Below, in pieces: positions 26,711-35,597 of a stretch of DNA of 53,819 bases (the stretch's first letter is position 1; every line of letters starts with the position of its first letter). Source of the stretch: Alphaproteobacteria bacterium (lineage in GTDB: Bacteria > Pseudomonadota > Alphaproteobacteria > RF32 > CAG-239); contig JAFTYO010000008.1 in the NCBI GenBank assembly GCA_017464685.1, forward strand, positions 1 to 53,819, read 5' to 3'. Position numbers and translations under genes: made by a program. The notes under the pieces are model-generated. The model had not been told where the DNA came from and ran no database searches. It saw nothing but the letters and a program-made list of their open reading frames with translations.

Positions 26711-27163
26711 ATGCAAGAAAACTTTAAAATCAACGTAACACAACTTGTTGAAAAAGTTAAAACTCGCAACTTGCTTTTTTATCCGGCAATTATGCATGTT
26801 TTCGCTCAAGCTCTCAGAGTTAGCGGGTATAGAGTTGATTGTTCAGCATATTTAAATACATTAAATAAAGATAACAAAGATATTTTGTATCAGGCCTTAG
26901 AGACTGATTTTAGTACATATTTTGATACCTATATTAGAAATTGTTTTTGCAACCGCCCCACCGGAGACTTGACACAAAATACTATTTTATTTTTTCCTGC
27001 TAATTTAGGAACTGTTGATGAAAAATATAAAAATATATCGACTTTTTTAATTTATCCGGTTGAAGAAATTAATAATGAACATTTCATAAAATTTAGCACA
27101 GCAAATATACTCTTAAATGCAGATTTTACCGATTTATGCGAAGAACTTGCCGAATTATTTTAA
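26711..27163 (+). CDS. CAT-like acyltransferase fold, catalytically incomplete
   Basis: About 150 residues that follow the chloramphenicol acetyltransferase (class A CAT) pattern: FKINVTQLVEKVK, then FYPAIMHVFAQALR, then an acidic middle and TFSTYFDTYI-like text. CAT is normally about 215 residues. Here the N-terminal strand region is missing and the C-terminal HHxxxDG catalytic block is replaced by FSTANILLNADF. The usual catalytic His is therefore absent. GGAGA precedes the ATG at 26711 with good spacing. An ATG 12 bases earlier is in frame but lacks a ribosome site. Confidence 0.6.
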   Translation: MQENFKINVTQLVEKVKTRNLLFYPAIMHVFAQALRVSGYRVDCSAYLNTLNKDNKDILYQALETDFSTYFDTYIRNCFCNRPTGDLTQNTILFFPANLGTVDEKYKNISTFLIYPVEEINNEHFIKFSTANILLNADFTDLCEELAELF

Positions 27164-27165
27164 TT

Positions 27166-28095
27166 TTAGAGTTTACAATTGCCATCTAAAACATCATCAA
27201 GTCGGCTTTCTTTAATTCCAAATGGATCTTGATGAATGATAATTTGCGCATTGTCAAATTCGGCTTTTATTTTATTTTCTACATTTTCGGTTAATTCATG
27301 AGTTTGAAATAAATTTAAATTACCATCAAATTCCAGATGTATTTCAAACAAATATACACCTCCTAAATCTCGACTTCTTAAATCATGAAAACCTTTCACT
27401 CCTTCACATTGTTTTATAATTCCAATAATTTTATTTCTTATTTCATCATTTAATTCTTTATCGGTTAAGGCGCCTATTGCATCTGCTGCAATTTTATATG
27501 CATTATAAATAAGATATATTGAAATTAAAGCGGCGGTCAAAATATCAAACCAATTTATATTAAAAATTTCAATAATAACCAATGATAGTATAATTGAACT
27601 ATTCGTTAAAATATCAACAACATAATGTGCGCTATCTGCACTTATGGCTACCGAATTTGTTACTTTTGCCACATATTTTTGAAACGAAATTAAAACAATT
27701 GTTATACCAAGACTTACAACCATAACCATAATTCCAAATGTGGTTTGATGTAATGGTGTCGGATTAAAAAGACGAGTAATACCATCATACAAAACAAATA
27801 ATCCCGAACCAGCAACAAAAGCAGCTTGAACAAGAGCACTTAATGATTCGGCTCTTCCATATCCGTAGCGATGTGAACAATTTGCCGGTTTTGTTGAAAA
27901 CTTAACAGCAATATATGATATAGATGAAGCAAAAACATCTGAAAGACTGTCAATAAGAGAGGATAAGACAGCCAACGATCCCGTATAAACCGAAGCAAAT
28001 GTTTTAATAATACACAACAAAGTTGACACAACAATACTTGCTGTCGCAGCAACTTTTTTTAAGTTATCTTTATTTTCATTTACTTTCTTGCGCAT
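27166..28095 (-). CDS. Cation diffusion facilitator (CDF/FieF-like) transporter
   Basis: Inner-membrane metal-proton antiporter, 309 residues. Six membrane helices lie within about residues 15-210. The first metal-site half is SLIDSLSDVFASS in helix 2 and the second is SADSAHYVVDILTN in helix 5. The cytoplasmic C-terminal domain (about 215-290) has the HDLRSRDLGGVYLFEIHLEFD pattern of CDF proteins. The helix-2 DxxxD pattern fits iron- or zinc-type (FieF) members, but the metal cannot be fixed from sequence alone. It overlaps the preceding ABC fusion gene by 20 bases and is last in the operon. Confidence 0.9.
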   Translation of the reverse strand: MRKKVNENKDNLKKVAATASIVVSTLLCIIKTFASVYTGSLAVLSSLIDSLSDVFASSISYIAVKFSTKPANCSHRYGYGRAESLSALVQAAFVAGSGLFVLYDGITRLFNPTPLHQTTFGIMVMVVSLGITIVLISFQKYVAKVTNSVAISADSAHYVVDILTNSSIILSLVIIEIFNINWFDILTAALISIYLIYNAYKIAADAIGALTDKELNDEIRNKIIGIIKQCEGVKGFHDLRSRDLGGVYLFEIHLEFDGNLNLFQTHELTENVENKIKAEFDNAQIIIHQDPFGIKESRLDDVLDGNCKL

Positions 28096-31000
28096 GTCTT
28101 ATAAGCTCCAAACTATCCTTAGAAATCCCAAAGAAGAGTCCGTTAGCATATTTTTTGAAAAATTGCAAGTGATGTGAATTTATATGTCCTATAAAGTCAT
28201 ATTTAATCCAAATATCATCATTTAATTCATAAAAATCAATATTGATTTCGTTATAATTTTCAGCTCTGATTTTTAATGTATATATTTTTTGTGCCCCCTC
28301 TAAACTCTCTGTTGTTTTTATAAGCGGAGTATTTAAAATTACTTTCATAACATTAGCAATTGTTTTAGGATCCTTATTATCATTTACCGATTCTAAACGG
28401 CCATAGCGCAAGTTCCAAATATAAGAATAAGTCCAATCGGTTTTATTTGCCGATAAATCAACGAAATCAACTTCGGCAAGCCAAACCTGAAACATATTGT
28501 CAAATTTGATGTATGCGGCTTTAGAACCTCGGCCTAAGTCAATATCATATTTTCCTACCTCAAAAGCTTCTATTAACTTATTATCTTTATCTCGTAACTC
28601 AATACGTGTATTAGGCGAGTTAGGGATATCAATCGGCTGCAAACCAAACAATGCTAAATTTTGAGCTTTATCAGATTTTTTTTCATAAAACCTTGCTTCT
28701 AATAATGCGCTTAAAAAACTGCGTATTCTTTCTTGATAAACCGGTAAATTTTTATCCTGTGACAACTCCCAAATATTGTCGTTTTTAACAAAATTTAATT
28801 CATTTTCATTGGTTTTTATACTAATGTTTTCAATTTCATTTATCTTATCTTTTAAGTTTTCAAAAATAAGTTTACCTTCATATTTTTGAATATCTGATTG
28901 ATTACTTATATAAACTGAAATTATGCCAACAAATAAAACACTAAAGGCAAAGCCGATAAGCTTTAACAATGGTCTGTTAAAGACAAAATCTCCGTTATAT
29001 TTTACTTGTTTTCTTTTTTTAGATATTGATGATAAAATTAACAATAAACTTAAAAATAAAGGAATGGCAAATATATTAATAATTTTAATTTTTATACCTA
29101 GATTTTCAATATCTTTATGTACTTTTGTACGAACTAAACTCAATTGTTTTCTTAACCCATCCATATTCTTTCTGATTGAGCTTATAATTGCTAATTCATC
29201 AGCTGTAAAAGTTTCTCTTTCTTCAAAATTTTTCTTGTTCCATATTTCATCAAGCTGATGTTTTACCACCTCAATTTGATTAAATATTTCTTCTTCCTTA
29301 AGCTTATATTCAAACATATTAAGTTTTCTTAATCTTTCAATATCTTTAAATTCTCGATTTGTCGCACTTTTACCACGTAAATTCATTAAATCGGTATTGT
29401 TTGTTAAATAGTCTAAGCTGTTTAAAATAAAATCAGCATTATCAAAAAGATCAATGAAATGATTTTCATCCATAATCATTTCTGATTTTGCCCAAAAATC
29501 ATTATAAATAAAATCAGTATCAGCAACAACTACCATATTAAACTGATTACTTGCACTTTTACCATGCACTGTAGCTGCTATAATTTTAGGATTATTATCA
29601 GCCTTAAAATATGCCAAAACTTGTCTTGGATTCAATCCGTCATAAACCACTTTATTGGGCATTAATGACGAAATTGAACTTGCCTGTAGCAAAGGAACAA
29701 AATCAATATCAGCACTTTCTACAGGTAACACAATAGCGGCAGATGAAAATAATAAACTTTTAAGATTTTTTGTTATTATATGTTTCGGATTTAAATTTTC
29801 TTTTTTTAACTTAAATTGAATAATATCTTGAGTATATGCCGGATTATTTTTGTAATTGCTCGTAGCATCAACCATAATAGAATTATCTAAGTCGGCAATT
29901 ATGTACTCATGATAAAATCTTATACCCCAAAATGAAGACAGATCTCCCAAATCTGACGGCATAAACGGATAATTTACAGCCGAATACAATCTGGTAGCTT
30001 CAGCCGCACTATCTAATAAAAGTAAAATATTACCATAATTTTTTGAATAATTTTTTACGGCCTCAAGCATTTCTTGGCTCATCGGCTGAGGATGAACTAT
30101 CATTAAAACATCGGGCCTTTGTTCAAAATCTTGTGGTTCTTTAATAAATTTTACGTTATAAAATCGGTTAATTCTGTTCACAATTTCCCATGGCTGTAAA
30201 ACCATATTATCATCTGAACTTCCACCATTTAAAGGAAGAGCCGTAAGTATAGCAACTGTTTTTTTATGATTTGAAAGTTGATAAATTTTTGAAGTTAAAT
30301 CTTGCTCTAATGAAGCAATTCTATCTGGTGTCAAAAAGTCTATAACTTGTTTGTTTTGCAATGTATCATTTAAAACTAAACCAAATAATGCACTTTGGTT
30401 GATATCAATTAACGGAATCGGTTGAACTCCATCAGCAATAGCTCTATCTTCTACATTATCCAAACTCTCCGGATGATATATCTTAAAATCAAATCTACCA
30501 TTTGAATTTGCTTTGTATTGTATCAATAAACTTCTAACCCTGTTAAACATCTGACGCATCGCTGGATTACGTTGTTCCAAAATATTCGAAAAATAAAGTT
30601 TTGCTGTTACGGGTTCAGGAAGATTTTGCAAAATATAAACTGTGTTTTTATCTAATGTGTGTAATTTGTCTTGACTGAAATCTAGCTGTGTACCACGAGT
30701 TAAATTATTGGCCAATAAGTTAAAGCCCATGAAAATAAATAAAAGCATAAACCAAGCAAAAATATAAAAATATTTGTTAGTCGATTTTAACCAAGAAGCC
30801 GTACCTGAAGTTTTGAAACTGACAATTAAAATTGTAGTAAAATTAAACAATATAATAATTGAAACAAAAAACAAAATATCTCTTAACTCTACTAAACCTG
30901 AAATCATACTTATAAAATGAGTTAAGAAACTAAAGCTTGCAATGGTATCAATTATATAATCAGGCATGAAAAATCTGAAAAATGACAATACAAACTCAAG

Positions 31001-31534
31001 CCCGCTCCAAAAAAACATTAAATTTGCAACAACAGATAGCACTAAGGCAATCACCTGGTTTTTAGTAAGCGCTGACATTGTTTGCGATATAGCCAACATA
31101 CAACCTGCTAAGGCCAAACTGGCCAAATAGCTTAGCAAAATAACCATATTATCCGGATTTCCCAAAACGTTAACCGTTATTACAAAGGGGAAAGTAAGGA
31201 ACAATGCTAATGAGCAAAAAATCCACGAAGCAAAAAATTTACCCCAAACCAATGTTTGTAAAGAAACAGGCATTGTCATAATTTGCACAATTGTCTTATT
31301 TTTAAATTCCTCTGCCCAAAGACGCATTGAAATTCCGGAAATAAATAATAAATATAACCATGGCTGATATAAAAACATCGGCATAAGTGAAGCTTGACCA
31401 CGTTCAAAAAAATTACCGAAATAAAATGCAAACACACCATTTAAAATTAAAAACGAAACTAAATAAACATAAGCAAGCGGTGAAATAAAATATCTTAAAA
31501 GTTCATTTTTTGTTACTATAAAAAGTTTTTTCAC
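28076..31534 (-). CDS. ABC-2 permease / GldG-like / DUF4340 fusion protein
   Basis: 1152 residues. Residues 1 to about 245 are an ABC-2 type permease (GldF-like: KNELLRYFISPLAYVYL, LWAEEFKNKTIVQIMTMPVS) with six helices. A further helix near 255-275 leads into a large periplasmic GldG-like/ABC_transp_aux region, about 280-800 (LDFSQDKLHTLDKNTVYILQ, FTADELAIISSIRKNM). Helices at about 815-835 and 855-875 precede a DUF4340-like C-terminal domain, about 880-1152 (NIWELSQDKNLPVYQERIRSFL, TRIELRDKDNKLIEAFEVG). These three modules are normally two or three separate genes. It lies between its ATPase gene (three bases upstream) and the CDF gene. The substrate is unknown. Confidence 0.85.
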   Translation of the reverse strand: MKKLFIVTKNELLRYFISPLAYVYLVSFLILNGVFAFYFGNFFERGQASLMPMFLYQPWLYLLFISGISMRLWAEEFKNKTIVQIMTMPVSLQTLVWGKFFASWIFCSLALFLTFPFVITVNVLGNPDNMVILLSYLASLALAGCMLAISQTMSALTKNQVIALVLSVVANLMFFWSGLEFVLSFFRFFMPDYIIDTIASFSFLTHFISMISGLVELRDILFFVSIIILFNFTTILIVSFKTSGTASWLKSTNKYFYIFAWFMLLFIFMGFNLLANNLTRGTQLDFSQDKLHTLDKNTVYILQNLPEPVTAKLYFSNILEQRNPAMRQMFNRVRSLLIQYKANSNGRFDFKIYHPESLDNVEDRAIADGVQPIPLIDINQSALFGLVLNDTLQNKQVIDFLTPDRIASLEQDLTSKIYQLSNHKKTVAILTALPLNGGSSDDNMVLQPWEIVNRINRFYNVKFIKEPQDFEQRPDVLMIVHPQPMSQEMLEAVKNYSKNYGNILLLLDSAAEATRLYSAVNYPFMPSDLGDLSSFWGIRFYHEYIIADLDNSIMVDATSNYKNNPAYTQDIIQFKLKKENLNPKHIITKNLKSLLFSSAAIVLPVESADIDFVPLLQASSISSLMPNKVVYDGLNPRQVLAYFKADNNPKIIAATVHGKSASNQFNMVVVADTDFIYNDFWAKSEMIMDENHFIDLFDNADFILNSLDYLTNNTDLMNLRGKSATNREFKDIERLRKLNMFEYKLKEEEIFNQIEVVKHQLDEIWNKKNFEERETFTADELAIISSIRKNMDGLRKQLSLVRTKVHKDIENLGIKIKIINIFAIPLFLSLLLILSSISKKRKQVKYNGDFVFNRPLLKLIGFAFSVLFVGIISVYISNQSDIQKYEGKLIFENLKDKINEIENISIKTNENELNFVKNDNIWELSQDKNLPVYQERIRSFLSALLEARFYEKKSDKAQNLALFGLQPIDIPNSPNTRIELRDKDNKLIEAFEVGKYDIDLGRGSKAAYIKFDNMFQVWLAEVDFVDLSANKTDWTYSYIWNLRYGRLESVNDNKDPKTIANVMKVILNTPLIKTTESLEGAQKIYTLKIRAENYNEINIDFYELNDDIWIKYDFIGHINSHHLQFFKKYANGLFFGISKDSLELIRHAQESK

Positions 31535-31537
31535 TTC

Positions 31538-32263
31538 TTATTCTCCTCTAGTTTTAGAAATTGTAAGTTTTGCAAAAGCTTTTTCTAAAGTCCTGGTTTT
31601 GGTTTGCTTTAATATATCTTCTGCTGTGCCATCGGCCATAATTTTGCCCTTGTTTATTAAGACAATTCTATTACATACAGTTTGAGCTTCATCTAATAAA
31701 TGCGTTGAAATAATAATGGTTTTATTTTTTCCCATCTTGGCAATTAAATTACGCATATGTGTTTTCTGATTAGGATCAAGGCCATCTGTCGGTTCATCTA
31801 AAAGTAAAATATCCGGATTACTTAGTACGCTTTGTGCAAAACCCACTCTGCGTAAATATCCTTTTGATAAAGTTTCTATTTTTTGATGCAAAACATTTTC
31901 AATATTGGCAAGTTCTATTGATTTTTTTATTTCTTTTTTACCCACTCCTCGAATATCTGCCATATATTTTAAAAACATATTGACACTCATGTCAGAATAT
32001 ATTGGAGATCCTTCCGGCAAAAAGCCGATTTTTTCTTTTGCTTTTTCGGGATACTGTGCAATATCAAGCCCGTCAACAAATATTTTTCCGGAAGTTGGAG
32101 CTAAAAAACCGGTAATCATATTCATCAAGGTTGATTTTCCAGCCCCATTTGGACCTAAAAGCGCAATAATTTCACCTCTTTTAGCAACAAAATTAAAATT
32201 ATCAACTGCCTTAATATTAGAATAATTTTTGCTAATATTTACCAATTTTATGCTTTCACTCAT
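31538..32263 (-). CDS. ABC transporter ATPase (GldA-like)
   Basis: 241 residues. Walker A is GPNGAGKST near residues 38-46, the signature is LSKGYLRRVGFAQSV, Walker B is ILLLDEPTDGLDP, and the switch His is in IISTHLLDEA. It is the ATPase of the ABC-2/Gld-type system encoded by the next gene, three bases downstream. It overlaps anmK by eight bases, so anmK, ATPase, permease fusion and CDF form one transcription unit. Confidence 0.93.
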   Translation of the reverse strand: MSESIKLVNISKNYSNIKAVDNFNFVAKRGEIIALLGPNGAGKSTLMNMITGFLAPTSGKIFVDGLDIAQYPEKAKEKIGFLPEGSPIYSDMSVNMFLKYMADIRGVGKKEIKKSIELANIENVLHQKIETLSKGYLRRVGFAQSVLSNPDILLLDEPTDGLDPNQKTHMRNLIAKMGKNKTIIISTHLLDEAQTVCNRIVLINKGKIMADGTAEDILKQTKTRTLEKAFAKLTISKTRGE

Positions 32264-33368
32264 GCTCTATTTCCTTTTTATAAATTTCACCGCCTGTCAT
32301 AGCTGTATTTATTCCGGTTGTAGTCGGAAAAGTTATAGGTAAAGAATATATTCTTCTTGCAGTTAAAAATGCAATTGCTGCCGCATCATCAATTTGCACA
32401 TCTAATTCAGCCTCTGATAATATTGAAATGTTCATACTTTTTAGATTATTTCTTACAAAACGCAATAACGTAGGATTTTTTACTCCTCCACCACAAATTA
32501 CAGCTTGAGTAGGCACTTCAGGTAAATAAAAAGCCAACGAATATGAAATAGCCTGTGCAATAAATTCGGTTACCGTCGCTGCTCCATCTTCCAGTGATAA
32601 TCCTTCCAAGTGTTCAATTTTGTTGTTAAACTCATTCCTATCAAGGGTCTTAGGCGGATATTTTGCAAAAAAATCGTGCTTTAATAAAGTGCTTACAATT
32701 TTTTGATTAACCTTACCGGTAGCGGCGAATTTGCCATTATAATCCATTAACACTCCGCCATGTTTTGAAACCCAATCATCAATGAGAGCATTTCCGGGAC
32801 CACAGTCAAATGAAATCATTTCCCCGATTGGACCAATCCAAGTAATATTTGTGATACCGCCGATGTTTATAAATACGATGGGCTTACCTAAGTTTTGCGC
32901 CAAAGCATTGTAATATGTCGCACCAATCGGTGAACCTAAACCACCATTTAAAATATCGGCATTATGAAAATGAGTAATTACATCAATACCGGTTTTTTTG
33001 GCCAAAATTTTGCCTTTACCGAGTTGATAGGTATAACGATTGTAAGGTTCGTTACAAATTGTCGGCCCTTCCAAACCGATTGCATCAATTTGTAACTCCG
33101 TTTGAGTCTTAATTTCATTTATGATGTTGCCCAAAAACTCGGTGATATCTTTTTCAACTTCATCAATGAGATTTTTTTCTTTTTCTATACTGATTTTTTT
33201 CCCTAATACCGAGCGAATCTGCGCCCTTAATTTTTCATCAAAACCATAACGACGACTTAAAAATGTTTCATATATGTCAATACCATCGGTTGAAACCAAC
33301 GCAACCTTAACTCCGTCAAGCGAAGTTCCACTCATAAGTCCCAAAATATTAAGTGGTTTTATCATCAT
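32256..33368 (-). CDS. anmK: Anhydro-N-acetylmuramic acid kinase
   Basis: Phosphorylates and opens 1,6-anhydro-MurNAc in peptidoglycan recycling. At 370 residues it has the family length. The nucleotide-binding start GLMSGTSLDGVKVALVSTDG, the FINIGGITNITWIG block, the FDCGPGNALIDDWV motif and CGGGVKNPTLL are all present. The AnmK ASKHA fold is complete. It is first in the minus-strand operon with the Gld-like ABC transporter. Confidence 0.95.
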   Translation of the reverse strand: MMIKPLNILGLMSGTSLDGVKVALVSTDGIDIYETFLSRRYGFDEKLRAQIRSVLGKKISIEKEKNLIDEVEKDITEFLGNIINEIKTQTELQIDAIGLEGPTICNEPYNRYTYQLGKGKILAKKTGIDVITHFHNADILNGGLGSPIGATYYNALAQNLGKPIVFINIGGITNITWIGPIGEMISFDCGPGNALIDDWVSKHGGVLMDYNGKFAATGKVNQKIVSTLLKHDFFAKYPPKTLDRNEFNNKIEHLEGLSLEDGAATVTEFIAQAISYSLAFYLPEVPTQAVICGGGVKNPTLLRFVRNNLKSMNISILSEAELDVQIDDAAAIAFLTARRIYSLPITFPTTTGINTAMTGGEIYKKEIEHE

Positions 33369-33392
33369 TGTTAAAAAAATTCACCTCACTTC

Positions 33393-33420
33393 TTGCAATG
33401 TTACAAATATATGCTAATAT
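33393..33420 (+). promoter_or_regulatory. Probable promoter of tyrS
   Basis: TTGCAA, a 16-base spacer and TAATAT, about 30 bases before the ATG. An AAAGGAAAGG ribosome site follows. Confidence 0.55.
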
Positions 33421-33450
33421 GCGTTAAAATTTAGTATAAAGGAAAGGAAA

Positions 33451-34704
33451 ATGAGCAAATTTAAGTCTGAATTTTTCAACATAATGGTTGAACGAGGTTT
33501 TTATAATCAATGTACCAATGATACGGGGTTTGATGAGTATGTTGCCGATTGTGAACAAAAAGGCATTCCTGCGGTCGGCTATTATGGTTCAGACCCCACA
33601 GGTGACAGTTTGCATGTTGGACACATTGTGCCGATTATGATGCTTAAACATTTTCAAAACTTGGGACATAAGCCAATTATGCTTGTCGGCGGTGCAACCG
33701 CTCGTATCGGTGACCCGTCCGGAAAAGATAAGCTCAGACCGTTTTTATCCGAAGAAACCATCAAGCATAATATTGAGGGCTTAAAAACATCATATAAAAA
33801 ATTCTTAAAATTTGATGACAGTGCAAACGGAGCAATTTTGGTTGATAACTGGGATTGGTTTAAAGATATTAATTATCTTGAGTTTTTACGTGATGTCGGA
33901 ACTTGTTATTCGGTTAACCGAATGCTCACAATGGACAGTGTTAAAAGCAGGCTCGAAAGAGAACAACCGATGTCATTTTTAGAGTTTAACTATCAACTTT
34001 TACAAGGATATGATTTTTGCGTATTATACCAAAAATATGGTTGTCGTGCTCAAATTGCCGGTGCCGATCAATGGGGTAACATAACCTCTGGAACCGAACT
34101 AGGTCGTCGTCGTTACAATGTTGAGTTGTTTGGTTTTACCAGTCCAATTTTAACTGATGCCAGCGGTAAAAAAATGGGTAAATCAGAGGGCAATGCTGTT
34201 TGGATAAATGATGATAAACTTTCTTCGTATGATTATTATCAATATTTCAGAAATATCGGCGATTCGGAAGTCGGAAAATGTTTAAGAGTGTTTACCACAT
34301 TGCCGATGGAAGAAGTGCGCCGTTTAGAAACTTTACAAGATAAAGAAATCAATGAAGCTAAAAAGATTTTGGCTTTTGAAGCGACCAAACTTTGCCGTGG
34401 TGAAGAGGAAGCTAAAAAAGCGCTTGAAACTGCTACCAAAACCTTTGAACAAGGTTTAACGGGAGCAGATTTACCGGTAATAAATGCTGATTTAAATGCC
34501 GGTATCGGGGTTTTAGATGCGTTTTTGCAAATCGGTTTTGTGACATCAAAAGGTGAGGCAAGAAGACTAATTAAACAATCAGGCTTGAAAATTAATGATA
34601 AGGTTGTTACAGATGAAAATTATCAACTTACAACGACTGACTTGGTTGATGGTCAAATAAAACTTTCACAAGGAAAGAAAAAACACGGCCTTGTGAAGAT
34701 GTAA
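33451..34704 (+). CDS. tyrS: Tyrosyl-tRNA synthetase
   Basis: Charges tRNA-Tyr. At 417 residues it has the bacterial length. The class I HIGH motif appears as HVGH (SLHVGHIVPIMML), the tyrosine site is YQLLQGYDFCVLYQ and AGADQWGNITSGTELGRR, and the KMSKS motif is KKMGKSEGNAVW. The C-terminal S4 domain (SKGEARRLIKQSGLKINDK) is intact. It stands alone with its own promoter and a strong terminator. Confidence 0.97.
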   Translation: MSKFKSEFFNIMVERGFYNQCTNDTGFDEYVADCEQKGIPAVGYYGSDPTGDSLHVGHIVPIMMLKHFQNLGHKPIMLVGGATARIGDPSGKDKLRPFLSEETIKHNIEGLKTSYKKFLKFDDSANGAILVDNWDWFKDINYLEFLRDVGTCYSVNRMLTMDSVKSRLEREQPMSFLEFNYQLLQGYDFCVLYQKYGCRAQIAGADQWGNITSGTELGRRRYNVELFGFTSPILTDASGKKMGKSEGNAVWINDDKLSSYDYYQYFRNIGDSEVGKCLRVFTTLPMEEVRRLETLQDKEINEAKKILAFEATKLCRGEEEAKKALETATKTFEQGLTGADLPVINADLNAGIGVLDAFLQIGFVTSKGEARRLIKQSGLKINDKVVTDENYQLTTTDLVDGQIKLSQGKKKHGLVKM

Positions 34705-34710
34705 AAAAAC

Positions 34711-34747
34711 AAAAAATCCGGAGATTAAAAACTTTCCGGATTTTTTT
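34711..34747 (+). terminator. Rho-independent terminator of tyrS
   Basis: AAAAAATCCGGA pairs with TCCGGATTTTTT around a short A-rich loop, just after the stop. Confidence 0.9.
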
Positions 34748-34753
34748 GATGTG

Positions 34754-34837
34754 TTAGTATGTAACTAATACGGTAAACGAACCTGTATATTCTCCATCTA
34801 ATGGGAAATCGGGAAAGCTAAGGAAAGCTATATAATA
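34754..34837 (-). pseudogene. Orphan 3' end of a DUF4402-like gene
   Basis: On the minus strand 27 codons (IAFLSFPDFPLDGEYTGSFT then VLVTY and TAA) match the C-terminus of the DUF4402-like protein at 38372-38836 (GEYTGSFIVTYTY). In DNA it shares GAATATACAGGTTC-type text with that gene. No signal peptide, start or promoter is present. It is a second promoterless 3' fragment of the family, like 3494-3754 but shorter. Confidence 0.7.
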
Positions 34838-34883
34838 TTTAAAAACAGAAAAGCTTCGGGGATAAGGCCGAAGCTAATAGATT

Positions 34884-35105
34884 TTAACGATTAAGAGATT
34901 TGTTATATTCCAGAACGGTTTTATAAGCTACGCAGGAACAAGTCTCTTGCTGTACAATTTGTCCGCAATATGGACAAGTGCTCTTTTCACAACAAAAACC
35001 TATTGTTGGAAATTTTCCTGTTTTGGCATCAATAAAAATGTATGCCGGTCTGCCATCATGAAGCTTAAGTTCCTTAAGCTCTTTAGGAATAATAATTCGC
35101 TCCAT
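34884..35105 (-). CDS. Small zinc-ribbon-like protein
   Basis: About 73 residues from ATG at 35105 (89 if started at 35153). The frame contains GFCCEKSTCPYCGQIVQQETCSC, a cluster of six Cys with CPYC and CSC pairs suited to a zinc ribbon. The family is unknown. Neither start has a clear ribosome site. I prefer the internal ATG (MERIIIPKEL), because the upstream 16 residues look like intergenic text. It lies between tyrS and rpmE. Confidence 0.55.
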   Translation of the reverse strand: MERIIIPKELKELKLHDGRPAYIFIDAKTGKFPTIGFCCEKSTCPYCGQIVQQETCSCVAYKTVLEYNKSLNR

Positions 35106-35221
35106 AACCAAATAATATTTAAACGATTCATAATTATAAAAAATATGAGCCATTATATGTTTTTAGATTTTTGTGTAAAGAAACTAAATCAGACTATAAA
35201 CAATAAAATTTATAAACAAAC

Positions 35222-35249
35222 AAAAAAGCATCAAAATTGATGCTTTTTT
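35222..35249 (-). terminator. Terminator downstream of rpmE
   Basis: AAAAAAGCATCAA pairs with TTGATGCTTTTTT around AA. It is bidirectional and lies 29 bases past the rpmE stop. Confidence 0.85.
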
Positions 35250-35277
35250 ATATATCAATAACAACTAAATAAAACTA

Positions 35278-35511
35278 CTAGTTTGTACCGCTTTTGATAC
35301 CGAAAGCTGCAAACTTGCTGTTAAATTTAGAAACTTGACCACCTGTATCAACCATACGATGAACACCTGTCCATGCCGGATGAGATTTAGGGTCAATTTC
35401 CAAATTCATTCTAGCACCGGCTTTGCCCCATGTGCTGTTTACTTTGCATTCTGTGCCGTCAGTCATCACATAAGTGATTTCATGATAATCAGGATGAATA
35501 CCTTTTTTCAT
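35278..35511 (-). CDS. rpmE: 50S ribosomal protein L31
   Basis: 77 residues with [25 protein letters not shown]-like [23 protein letters not shown] and [15 protein letters not shown]. This is the alphaproteobacterial L31 type without the CxxC zinc pairs. A GGAGAA ribosome site precedes the ATG. Confidence 0.95.
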   Translation of the reverse strand: MKKGIHPDYHEITYVMTDGTECKVNSTWGKAGARMNLEIDPKSHPAWTGVHRMVDTGGQVSKFNSKFAAFGIKSGTN

Positions 35512-35597
35512 TTTTCTTCTCCAAATTTAAACTCTATAAACAAAATTTATGCACTTATAACCTAATCAAATAAATTTATCAAGAGTTTTTTTACCTT

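Noticed and set aside
35278..35511. L31 without zinc-binding Cys as a zinc-starvation paralogue
   Set aside because: This Cys-poor form is the ordinary alphaproteobacterial L31 type.
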